Source of the DNA: Chimonanthus salicifolius
Lineage: Eukaryota; Streptophyta; Magnoliopsida; Laurales; Calycanthaceae
Assembly: GCA_013350335.1 (NCBI GenBank)
Contig: CM023538.1
Span: 53,984,769 to 54,048,768 of the forward strand
Length of the DNA: 64,000 nucleotides
Direction: 5' to 3'
Shown here piece by piece: positions 34,534 to 45,324 of this stretch. Made by a program: the position numbers and the translations under genes. The notes under the pieces were generated by a model. The model saw only the letters and a list, made by a program, of their open reading frames with translations. It was not told the DNA's origin and made no database searches. The number at the start of each line of letters is the position of its first letter. Positions within the stretch are counted from its first letter, which is position 1.

Positions 34534-34559
34534 TCTTATGCAATTTCTGTAATTTCATG

Positions 34560-36250
34560 ACAAAGTACTCATCACCTATCTCAGCCTCTGGAAGGGAAGA
34601 AGTTCACCACTTTCGGCATTGTATTACAATATTTTGCTATATTTTTAGACATTGAACCAAAGAGGGATAAAAGCATATACCCAGAACCTCATACTCGCAT
34701 TTTGTCATTAAATTTTTATTTTCATAGGCACGAAGATACTACATGTTTGATGTACATTTCCTGTCTCTACCCAATTCAACAATAAGAATATTTGAAAACT
34801 TGAAAAGATCAATGGCACATCTTATTTCATAAACTGAGTTCTAAAGGTCTAGAGAACTCAGATATATGTGTTGATTAGAATGATAAATAAAATGTAAAAT
34901 GAAAAGAAATAGGAAAATATATACTTGCATACATGGATGCAAATTGGAGCACATATAGGAAATGTTCCTTGATACAGTTACAGCCATTGCATTTCATCAT
35001 AACGTGAAGAACATTGTCTTTGCAGTCTACAAGCCAGAGGAGCTGTGCAGCCTTATCCATCTAAGCCATGAATTAAACTGATTCAACTAATGGTACATTC
35101 ATAGCACATACACACACACGAGGAAGATTACGAAGCTTCTCAACATACTAATCAACTAGATCAATGAAATATGGGACAATATGCTGAACCCACATGTGGA
35201 AAGGTACACAGGTTTCACGTTGTACTGGTAGAGCAATAAAATATCTCATAGTTCTAGTCACCAATAAAAAGGAATCTCTCATATTTGGAAATACCAATTC
35301 ACACTAAATTAGTTTAGAAACTGGCAAATAAAATTAGGAGAAAAAAGGTGAAAAGGAAATTAACTGTAAGATCACAACTGATTGGATGCATTTCATACTA
35401 CAGTTCAGAACTACGAAGAGCATCATTCCAAATTAGTGGACCAACAAAACATTTTTAAATGGCTTATTCCGGCATAAGTGATGCAAATATTGATATAAAT
35501 CAGGGCAATGGATTTGCTTGGCCCTCAATTTTTCAAGATGGCTTTTGGCCTTTAATGTTGGGATATGAAAATGGTTAATATTTTTAACACACTTGCAAAA
35601 TAATGGTGCATCTTTATTATTTTAAAAATACCTTACTATTTAAATTATTTTAATACTAAATATTCGATATCAATAGATGGATCAATCATGCATGGTACAT
35701 TGTTTAGAAAATATAAAAACCTTCACTTAGCCAAGAAAACTCGACTTCATTGGAGTTGAAGATGATCAATCCACAAAGTTTTTCAATGTCTTGCCAATGG
35801 ATTTCGGCAAATTTATTCAATGAATTGAGGTTAGTCTCCACTGCACAATGGCAGTCGTATGCAGAAGTGTGCATATATGCTTTATAAAAAATAATGCCCA
35901 GGTGAAACTAATTTTATATGATAACGCAAACCATGAACATAGTAAATGCAAGGCAAGGCCTAATAAATGTCATGGAAGATGTTTGATTTGTCTTGGATAC
36001 CCCAAACAATGAGTAAAGTTGAAGGAATATAATTATAAAAGGATCACAATTCAAATGGTGAGCTTCTTGTTGAGGGTCATCATCAGAGTTTGAGCTGCTT
36101 GTTGAGGATCATCAGAGCTTCTTGTTGAGGGTCATCAGTTTGTCCACATAAAACTCATATGGATTTGTATTTGCTTTTTGAAATCAATGAAATTTCAAAA
36201 AAAAACTCATGGATTTGAGAAGAGTTCTCCATGGGCCAACTTACCTCTTT
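34560..36250. other. Intergenic, no gene seen
   Basis: No recognisable coding content. At 36060-36140 a short imperfect triplication of GAGCTTCTTGTTGAGGGTCA is present. Confidence 0.5.
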
Positions 36251-36463
36251 TTTTTTTAATGACCAAGGTGTCCAGGAGTCTCAACTGTTTTTGGACAGGA
36301 GACATTTTAATCCGATTAGACATTGGGGCACATGCAAGCCTCCCAATCCCACACACACCTGATATGCAACTACGTGAGTGGCCCAAAGGGGTGTTGAGCA
36401 TGAATCGAACTCAAGACCTCCCTTCATGAGGAGAGCTTCTTGACCGTCAGGCCAACTCCCTCT
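36251..36463 (-). mobile_element. tRNA-derived SINE-like element
   Basis: On the minus strand the head reads GAGTTGGCCTGACGGTCAAG and then TCTTGAGTTCGATTCATGC, with A-box and B-box (GAGTTCGATTC) features. A T-run at about 36247-36258 on the + strand would be its tail. Its layout (GGGAGGTCTT just before the B-box) resembles that of the SINE at 33073-33277. I could not fix a target duplication. Confidence 0.55.
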
Positions 36464-36477
36464 TAGGTTCTCTTTTC

Positions 36478-37611
36478 TTTTTTTAACGCTAACAAAGTCA
36501 AAATTTTATTAAAGAAAAAAAAATTGGTACAAGAGAAAGAAAGGGTCTAAAAGATATAGACCCCACCAATACAAAAAAAAAACAAGGGTAAAAAAAACAT
36601 GAAAATCTAAAAGCTCAAAGTAGACAAAAAGGTCCACCCTGTGCAATCCAATCTTCTCCTGTTTTCTTAAATGTGGAAGACGCCTAAAACAGGACCCTCC
36701 ACTCCATTCTTGGCAAAAAAAACCTGCCACCTCATTTGCTGAACGATTGATATGAGCGAAGGAGACCTCAAATCCCCTGACAAGTGCCCTGATCTCCCTA
36801 ACCATGGTAATCAGTTTCTAGGAGGGTCACTTCAAACCTTTCGCCCACTCGATGGACATTTGTCAAATCTCCCACAACTACTAATTTTCTACTCCTGAAA
36901 CCCAAATGGCCAACACTCTCCTAATGCTAAAAAGTTCAGCTTCATTAGAATCTCTAGTCCCTACTATTTTTGTGACTACCAACGATATCTGGCCACAATG
37001 ATCTCTAAGTATACCGCCTATCCCCGCCAGTCTCGGTTTTCCCCTAGAAGCCCATCAACATTGAATTTCATGACAACTTGTTAAAGAGGTGACTAATCTA
37101 CCAAAACTTTTGGTTTCCTAGACCCTTCCACTCATGCAACCCTTCCACAAAAATAATAAGTCATTGGCTTTGAAGTCCGTGAATTCCTTGTTGAAGAGGA
37201 GCCAAACACAGTTTCCATTTGGATTTTTGAAAGAGCTCACAAACCTCAGTGGACTTCAAAAATTCTTGAGTTCCTTTGTTTCCAGATTGTCCATGAGATT
37301 GCGGCTGGAATTGTATTCCAAGCCATCCTCCTGATTTTGAGGTAAGGAAAGACCCCCCATAAATGCCAGACAAAAGGGCAAGTGACAAAGAGGTGATCAA
37401 TGGTTTCTTCCGTTGACCCACAAAGAGGACAGCTAAGATCCTCGTCAAACCTCAACAAACCTCCCCTCATAAGATCCATTCTTGTAAGAACTTTTCTCTG
37501 CACCACACACCAAACAAAAGTTTGAACCCTTGGATGCGCTTGATTTTTCCAAACCAAACTGGGAAATAACATCGAGTCGTTCAGATGATGTGCAATCAAG
37601 TCCGTCAACAC
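36478..37611 (-). mobile_element. L1-type LINE 3' part (zf-RVT and RNase H remnants)
   Basis: On the minus strand a reverse-transcriptase zinc-binding domain is readable at about 37600-37246 (FVWCVVQRKVLTRMDLMR, CPLCGSTEETIDHLFVTCPF). A decayed RNase H then ends with EVSFAHINRSANEVAGFF near 36740. The tail is A-rich (about 36478-36485 on this strand). Frames are broken and the reverse-transcriptase core is absent, so this is a 5'-truncated copy. Confidence 0.8.
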
Positions 37612-37980
37612 CCACAATCGTCCTTTATTGTAACCACTAATAGGCACATGATCAAATATCCACATGTGGTAGAATTAAAATATGAAGTGTGTAAGTGCTT
37701 ATTATTGCAAGCACAAGTTTGAAGAGTTGGAGCCCCATTGGTGTCAAATAGGCAATCAATAGAAAAATACGTCAAATCCAATTATAATTGTCAGCACTCA
37801 GCAGTAAATAGATGGGATAACCCACAATGGTCTTCCTTTATCCTAGTTGTAAACAGGCACATGATGAAATATCGACATGTGGTGGAGTTAACTTTGTCAA
37901 TGGGTAAATGCCCATTGTAGCAATCACAAGGTTGGTGGTTCAAGTCCTATGGGTCTTGGATAGGCAGTCAACCTACAAAA
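37612..37980 (+). repeat. Two direct copies of a SINE-like unit
   Basis: Segments starting CCCACAAT(C/G)GTC, with GGCACATGAT(C/G)AAATAT, CACATGTGGT(A/G)GA-like sequence and a B-box-like GGTTCAAGTCC in the second copy, recur about 205 bp apart (37612 and 37817). A tandem SINE or dimer is the likely source. The copies differ at many sites. Confidence 0.4.
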
Positions 37981-39065
37981 ATATTTGCCAAATCAAATTG
38001 TAAATTTCACCCCTTAACCCTGACCCAGATCAAAGGGTCTTAGTGGACGGTAAAGGTCGGATGGAAGGAATTAGTGGTAAGCGAAGTCCTATAGAGGGGT
38101 GTAAGGACTCTGATGAGGAGAATGGATCTTTTGGCCTAAAACGGCTATTTGCAAATGTAAGAAACAGTAATGGTAAAAGTGTAAAAACATATTCCACCAA
38201 ATTGATTAGCCCCATATCAACAATTAATAGACAACCTCTAGAAGCACTTTGGCATCTAACCATTTGGATCAAGACCAAATGTGTTCATGAAAAAGTCGAA
38301 ATTGTGTGTTTGTCTCTTAAGGTAACTCCAATGCCACCCCTTCTACAGTCTCTACAAGAAGTCCAGTCTCTAATTAAAGTTGTCTTTTGGAAACTTTAAA
38401 CTCATCCAACAAAAGCAGTCAAGTTGAGCCTTCATAAATACTTGGTGACGAGAAGAGGAAGTATTGTTGAAAAGCACGATCCTTACATTCCCTCCATATA
38501 GTTCAAAGGATTGCTGTGAGAAAAAGCCTCAAGCCAATCTACAATGAATATTTCTGAAGCCACCAAATCAATCGTAATAAAACCAGCTAAAGGAGAAAGT
38601 ATAACCCAAGAAATCCTGAATAGGTTAAGTACTAAACTCTACAATTCTCGAGAAAGCATAATTATGAAAAAAAATAATCAATTGATTCCTCATCCTCAAG
38701 GTAAGAGCATGTCGCAAATGATCGATAGTCAGAATCTAATCTAAACCAGTAGTCAAACAAAAGCCTAATCTAAACAAAAGATACCATCCACAAAACTACT
38801 AACATGGGGAAAAAAGACCCAACGGCAAATCTTCCTTTGACATATGCTATCCAAATTCTGCCATTCAAACCAATCAAAGGTATGTAACATTACCAAAGTC
38901 AGGGAGCAAATAAACCAATCAAACTCATCATTGTTGATGTTACGACATAATATAAAATTCTAGGACACAATAGAGCAAACTCTAGGAAATAATAAACGAC
39001 CTTGCATTGCTTGTCTATAGCAACATTTAAAAAAGAGAACCACAATGAAAGTGGAACAATCATTC
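37981..39065. other. Intergenic, no gene recognised
   Basis: An open frame at 38043-38399 (118 codons) matches nothing I know and has no splice or promoter context. Confidence 0.4.
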
Positions 39066-39073
39066 ATCCAAAC

Positions 39074-39849
39074 CTTAGTTGTCAATTTTGTTCCAATCTG
39101 AACGGTTAGAATGTTCCAAATCCGATTGAAAACGAATGGGAGCCTGTTCTGATTTGTTCCGGCCAAAACAGGCCTGATTCAGGCGAAACAGGCCAAAATA
39201 GCCCATTTTGGCCATATTTGATCTGCTCTACAAATTTCATTATATATATATATATATATATAATCCAACTGCACAACTAAAAAATGGATTTCATGAGCTA
39301 CAATTGAAAAACAGTTGAGTCAAAAGTTTGATTTATAGCCACTTGATTGACTTTGACATCTAAGATCAAGTGGCTAGAAATTGAATTTTGAGCTGAAACT
39401 TAGTCCAATTGTAATTCATAAAATATATTTTCAATTTATATGACGAAAATTTGAGGAAAAAAATGAATTGGACCCGGTGTGCCTATGTGTTTTAAGTTTT
39501 GACCTGTAATTTTAAATAAAATAAGAATTTATTTCATCTAATTCAACTTGTATTTGATTCTTATTAGTGTAAAATTCAAACATTCTTAAATTAGTATTTG
39601 ATAATTTCACTATTATGAATTGAGATTAGAAACATAAGTAATTATTTCATGATAATTTATGTTTTTGTTTAATGTAGATTACTGAAAATGATGAATAAAT
39701 TAATTAAATATATTTATAAGCTTGTATTATTGTATTCATATTTTTATTATATTGTTTACTTTTTTAAATTGTTTGTGCCATCTTTTCCAAAACGGAAAGC
39801 CGAAATGTTCCGTTATAGAGGCAAAACCAGAACGGATCGGACAACTATG
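39074..39849. mobile_element. hAT-like non-autonomous element, 776 bp
   Basis: Flanked by ATCCAAAC at 39066-39073 and 39850-39857, a perfect 8-bp duplication. The ends are inverted: CTTAGTTGTC on the left and GACAACTATG on the right (9 of 10 paired). Inside both ends lie further diverged inverted segments (GTTCCAATCTGAACGG; CCAGAACGGATCGG). There is a (TA)n run at about 39240-39262 and no coding frame. A related remnant lies around 45155-45324 and 48566-48600. Confidence 0.8.
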
Positions 39850-40421
39850 ATCCAAACATCAGTCTGAAAGAAGACATCTCTCATTACGAACTTTGGAACA
39901 AATCTTTTCCTCAAAAGAGGGGATGATAGCCCTAAAATATTTCCACATCCTGAGGAAAAAATTGAAAAATGACTCACTCTCCAAGCATTTTGAGGAGCAT
40001 CAGGGTTGTAGTTGCTAATTAAAATTGATTTCTATAAACTAAGATATCCTCACCAGACACCAGCAATGCTCCCAAGTAAGCTTTCACTAACTTTAGCAAA
40101 TCAGTGAAAGCCATAATCCGCTTCAACACTGGAGATAAAACAGTCTTCCTATCCACTAAATGATACCTTCTTCTTTATTTAAAAAAAAAAATGATATCCA
40201 TGCTCATCATTGTAAAAAGAAATTTTTTTGAATTGTTTCCAGTCCTTTTGGACAATCAAAAAATTGCTAAAAAAGTGAAAGACAATACACCAGAAAACTA
40301 GAAAGAAAACTTTCACTAGGGCAATATTCCAATGAACAAAAAGTACCAACATTTCCACCTAATTAGTCACTTTTGTAATGGAAATATCTATTGATCATTC
40401 AAGCCTTCAAACAATTGTAAG

Positions 40422-41850
40422 TGTTATAAATAATATTCAAGAGTTGACCAACAGATTGTAAAGAATTGACTGACAGATATCGTTAGGTGTAATTGATTAT
40501 TCTTTCCTTTTTACCACTTTGATGGCTCCTTGTGATCTATATATTCATGTGTAATCTTTTTCAATACAAGAAATACATACAGAGAATTAATCTATCTCAG
40601 TTTTCATCCTTTCTTTTCATTATTTTCTTCCCTCTTTACATTTTTCCTATGAATATGGTATCAACCAAATAGATTGTCCCTGATTTCTCCGTTGCATCAT
40701 TTTTTTTCAGCGACTAGTCCTTCTAGAAGATCCCTTCACAATCATTTCAGAGAAAGGTATTTCCTGCATTTTTTGGGTGGTTCATAGGGCAGTCTCTATT
40801 TGTGCCCATAGATCTGGAGTCTTTCTTCGAATTTGAACCTAAAACCCCACAACTCTACAGTCGTTTTTGGCCCTTTTTAGCCCTACATCACATCTGTACA
40901 GCACGATTTTGAGTTTGAATGCTTGTGGAACCCCCTTAGACCTATTTTGGTTTAGTTGAAAAGAGGAGGACTAAAACCTAGTTTATGCATGAGTTCCAGT
41001 TCCTAGTTTCGTTCCCATCAGGCAGCACATAACCAAGTCTCATGCAAGATTGGCTTTGATCTGCTCCACCAAAGATCAGATCTTACTGCAACTTTGCCTT
41101 TGTGGTCGCCCCTAGTCCACCTACCTCTTCATTTGGTTGACCAAGGGTTTCGATCAATGGTGGGGCCCATTTTTCCAGCATTGTTGCAAGACGTCAACAA
41201 GGTTCATGTTTTGGGTTTTCTGCTTCAATCAGGATTTTGTACTGCGGTGTTGTCTTCAAACCAGCACTATTGTGGTCACCCTTAGCTGCTCTTCATTACC
41301 CCTTGGGTTGATCAAGGTTTTGGATTTTGTGGGGTCCGTTGTTGGCCCTCCTTTCTTGCTACCTTTGGGACGTCAGGGGGTCCTTTATTCCCGGGTTTTC
41401 AGCATCATATTTCAGCAGGACAGGAAAGATCCTCACTCCTTACGTGCAATCTTAGGATCAACTTGCTGATATACTCACAAAGGTCCTTTCTGGATCACAA
41501 CTTGATAATGTTTTAGGCAAGTTGGACATCATCGATATCTTCGCACCAGCTTGAGGGGGAGTGTTGTAAATAATATTCAAGAATTGACCGACAGATATCA
41601 TTAGTTGTAATTGAATATTCTTTCCTTTTTTGCCGCCTTGATTGGCTCCTAATAATCTTGTCTTTCTTTTTTTGAAAGGTAACTTCATTAATCAAAAGGT
41701 AAGCATACAATCAAGCAAGAGACCAAAAGGGCAGGCAAAGAAAACCCCCCACCCAAAACAGGGAAAAAAATGCATACAGAGAATTAATCTCTCTTAGTTT
41801 TCTTCCCTTCTTTTCATTATTTTCTTCCCTCTTTACATTTTTCCTCAACA
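40422..41850 (+). mobile_element. Internally deleted Ty1-copia element with two LTRs
   Basis: The 5' LTR spans 40422-40653 and the 3' LTR 41562-41850, both starting TGTT(A/G)TAAATAATATTCAA and sharing GAATTAATCT and the ...TTTACATTTTTCCT end. The sequence right after the 5' LTR contains TGGTATCAACC, an iMet-tRNA primer-site variant. Just before the 3' LTR the frame reads DQLADILTKVLSG and then a short GKLDIIDIF end, the last residues of copia RNase H, followed by a GAGGGGGA polypurine tract. The flanks GTAAG and GTAGG are a near-match 5-bp duplication. Gag, protease, integrase and RT are gone. The 3' LTR is disrupted at about 41657-41770. Confidence 0.8.
41657..41770. other. Insertion or replacement inside the 3' copia LTR
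   Basis: This stretch has no counterpart in the 5' LTR. It starts in a T-run with AACTTCATTAATCAAAAGG, resembling the antisense 3' tail seen at the L1 copies near 36480 and 60540. It may be a tiny LINE 3' fragment. Confidence 0.4.
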
Positions 41851-44800
41851 GTAGGGTGATGTAGTGAAACAAGATGATAAAAGAAAAAACAGTCTCTCTT
41901 TCCTAAACCCTTGAATCCACAAGAAAAATGGAGAAACTCTCAACTTTCATGAATAAAATCCATATTATTCTCTTAATCCATCCAAGTATTATAATATATA
42001 GGCAAAAAGTTCCTAAATTAACTCAAAATCCTAATCACAACCAACTTTCCAAAGCTAGTAAAATTGCTAATCAATCCTAATTTGCATAAGGAATTTGTTT
42101 ACAAGGTGATCCCGGTAACCAAGCCATTTGACTAAGATTGGCCTTTTGACCTTCAAAACAGTAGAATTCAGCAATAGAAATCACATCAAATTGCAAAACA
42201 ATTTGCCCTGTATTTGTCAATTCTACTAAGCTCTCAAATAAGTGATTCTAATAGTTGGTCAAAAGTTATAATTGTTTGAAGTTAGGCTACATGTCAAAAC
42301 TTTCAAGCCCAATTTTGATGATCCAAATAGTCGTCCATGACTCATTCTACATTAGAACTTAAAAGGGTATCGATATGAATCTACAAAAAGACTAAGCATT
42401 TCATAATCTCGTTATCAACAATGTTTACTATAAAATCAAATTTGGAAAACTCTAGGCACTAACTTAACTTGCCCAACTTAATAGTTCAACTTCAAAAACT
42501 CAATGTTGTGACTCAAGCAAGCCATGCTTTTGTTTAAATCATTAAAAACATTTGAATAATATGTCAAAGCAATGAATGCATTTATTCATAAAATTGCTCA
42601 CATAAATTTCTTAGAGGAAAAAAAACACTTAGTATAAAAAAATGAATAGTTGAGTGAATATGGAACGAGCATGTCTTTACAAGGATGTGTTAAAACGTCT
42701 TTGTCCATGAGCACATTTTATGCTATAATAGTGATAGAACTCACCTTGACTCGGCAACCAAGGCTCAAGTGAGGTTTTACTAAAACTAGGAAACATCCAC
42801 CCAAATTGTGATATTTCTCTAGCATAGGGTGAACCAATTGAATTTTTGATGCATTAACATTTCAAAACTAGTCAACTTGAGTGAGTCACAAATCAACTCC
42901 CCCATTTTTCAACCTTGTCTAAAATGTAAGCACAACACAAACTACATGACTAATCTAACATCCTTGGTGATGATCTAGAAAAGTACAAAATAACTCTTGA
43001 ACACTAAGATATTTCAAGTTTTCAACAATGCTTCTGGAGAGGAATGAATGTTAAAACCAAGGCTATCAATGGACCTGGATCTGATTCTCCACCCAGCCCA
43101 TCCAGCCTATTTATTTACTAAAATGACTAGCTAATGTGCTACCAGACAACCAGACCTGGATCTGATAGTGTGGCTACATCACTAGGTACCAACTCAGGCA
43201 GGTAAAGTTCTAGCATGTCAAACTGTTCAGCCCGTTAAAGCAATGTCTACAGAAAAACATTATGTAGTTTTGTAGTCCTTTGGATTTGATCTGACATCTT
43301 TTAGACAACTAACACAGAGTGTTACTGGCAGGCCAACCATACATTTTGATGTTTGATACAAACTAATTTTTTTAAATATCTACAAAATGTATAGTTCCAT
43401 CTTGAAGGAAGACACAATCACATCATCTAAAATATAAATTTAAATATGGATAAAATATTTGGGTGGATGTGGGTATTCTAGGGGTGGAAATGAGTTGGGT
43501 TGGATTTGTGTCAGGAAGGCTGCACCTCTGTTTTGAACCCGGATTTGTGTCAGGAAGGCTGCACCTCTGTTTTGAACAGTCAAGCCAAACTCACCTATTT
43601 ATTCATATTTTTTCAAAACCATTCAAATTTTGTTCACTTCAATATTTTCGCTGACTTGTTGATAGAAATGGTTTGGGATCCAAGTTGCAAGGCAAATTAC
43701 CACTAGCATTGAAGTTGTTACCCATCTATCTAGGCCTGACTTTTTATGTTCTACTTTTTCACTCAACATTATCACAATAAGAATGCTTCGTCACTCCATG
43801 ACCTATGATATCCTTTCTGCAAAATCCAAGTATCGAATGGTCTCCCACCCCCTTCTCCTAGCACCATTTATTTTAACCCTTCATTTTCTAGTGTAAAGGT
43901 TGTTTTCCACATTGTGTATAACCCAAACATCTTAAGGTACAAGGCTTATATTTTGGATTTTCACTTGATGCAAATCTATGATTTTATAGGGTTTCAAATT
44001 CCAAATGTTTGTGATGGTATGAAAGACTCCATAAAGAGAACTAGACTTGATGTTGAGATTCTGAAGAAAGTCATTTGGTAAATGATTGTGTTGGAACTAG
44101 TTGTGTGATTTCTACATCTACTCATCAACATGAATAATTTACAAGTTCCACTTGGAGGACTACCCTAATAACATGATGTTTGTTATAGCTCATTATTTGG
44201 AAGAACATTTTCCCACAACAAAAATGAGTTTTAATGGTGGAAATTGAATTACCAAAAGCATTTTGTACATTCAAGGATAGATCGTGACACCTTAAGGAGT
44301 TCAAATATCCATCACAACTTCATAATCAGTATTTACTACTTGAGGTACAATCCTCAATAAATACTAGAGTTCCACAAGACTATTTGTTGCTCAAGCTTTG
44401 CTAAGTACATAGAATGGCTTGAAGCATGAGTTAAAGGTATCCAAATACTTCAATTTTATTACCCAAATTTTGCCTTCAAATTTTTATTGGAAACTCATTT
44501 ATATTATATTTCTTTCTCACTCAAGTTTTTCAAGATTAACCTACACCCTACGACAATTCTTTAACTTGGGTTCTCTTAACAATGAATAAATTGAATGGTA
44601 AAATGGCAATGTCTTGTCCAAGTCCATCAATATATCTGTAACAACTAGCAATTCATTACAGATCATGCAGCATAAGAATGAAAGATTGTTTCATAGCTAA
44701 CATTTGATACAATGAGTGTCTCTTCACCTAAGTTGTTAGATTTGTCAAGTTGAAGCCACTCCAACTAAAACATTCCATTTAGATAGATATAGCATAATGG

Positions 44801-44893
44801 AATTAAACAAATCCCATTCTGCTTCTAGATCCAACCATATCCAAAGTCCAAACCATTCTAGTTTGATCCAATCTATTCGAGCATATTATTGTG
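41851..44893. other. Intergenic, mostly featureless
   Basis: No gene was recognised. It contains a short exact match to DME-like exon 17 (about 43021-43048) and a 39-bp perfect tandem duplication at 43502-43579 (unit starting GGATTTGTGTCAGGAAGG). Confidence 0.5.
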
Positions 44894-45092
44894 TTTTTTG
44901 TTTTTTGAATAACATGGGTATCCTCCTCCCCCCACCCCCCACCCCCACCATGGAGGTGAGGCTAATCCCATAGATAGACAAAGCTGTCCAGAAGCCTTGT
45001 GTATCAGGTTACTCTGAAAGGAGTTGAATCCGAGGGCCTCCAGTCTATTCCTAAAAGCTCAAGCCAACTGAGCTACCCGTTTGGGCTATCTC
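44894..45092 (-). mobile_element. tRNA-derived SINE
   Basis: On the minus strand the head reads AAACGGGTAGCTCAGTTGGC, an excellent A-box, followed by GGATTCAACTCC (B-box). The body ends in an A-rich tail (CAAAAAACAAAAAACAC). The TAGCTCAGTTGG string is that of a tRNA D-arm, but the rest does not fold as a tRNA. Confidence 0.7.
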
Positions 45093-45154
45093 TTAGAATG
45101 TATGATCAAGTCCTTTTTCATAAATTTAACTGTATAAGGTCAATTACCCTCTAT

Positions 45155-45324
45155 GCATGTTCCTCACTCATCATTTTATATACTCTTTTTTGCAGATTTT
45201 ATTAAACAATAAAATATTTATTTTCAATATCGTTTTGACCATTCAATTTATCACATTATATTTTTTAAAGTTTTCTTTTTTATGCCACCTTTTCCAAAAT
45301 GGAATGCCAAAATGGTTGAAGCAT
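45155..45324. mobile_element. hAT-like remnant split by a LINE (other part 48566-48600)
   Basis: GCCACCTTTTCCAAAATGG here matches GCCATCTTTTCCAAAACGG in the element at 39074-39849. The continuation (AGGCAAACTGGAACAACCACTGG-like) appears only after the LINE, at about 48580-48600. So an older hAT-family copy was the target of the LINE. Its left end is not clear. Confidence 0.6.

Noticed and set aside
38043..38399. 118-codon open frame as a gene
   Set aside because: No domain, no promoter or splice context, surrounded by SINE and LINE debris.
45060..45092. Functional tRNA from TAGCTCAGTTGG on the minus strand
   Set aside because: The sequence continues as a SINE body with an A-rich tail and does not fold into a complete cloverleaf.
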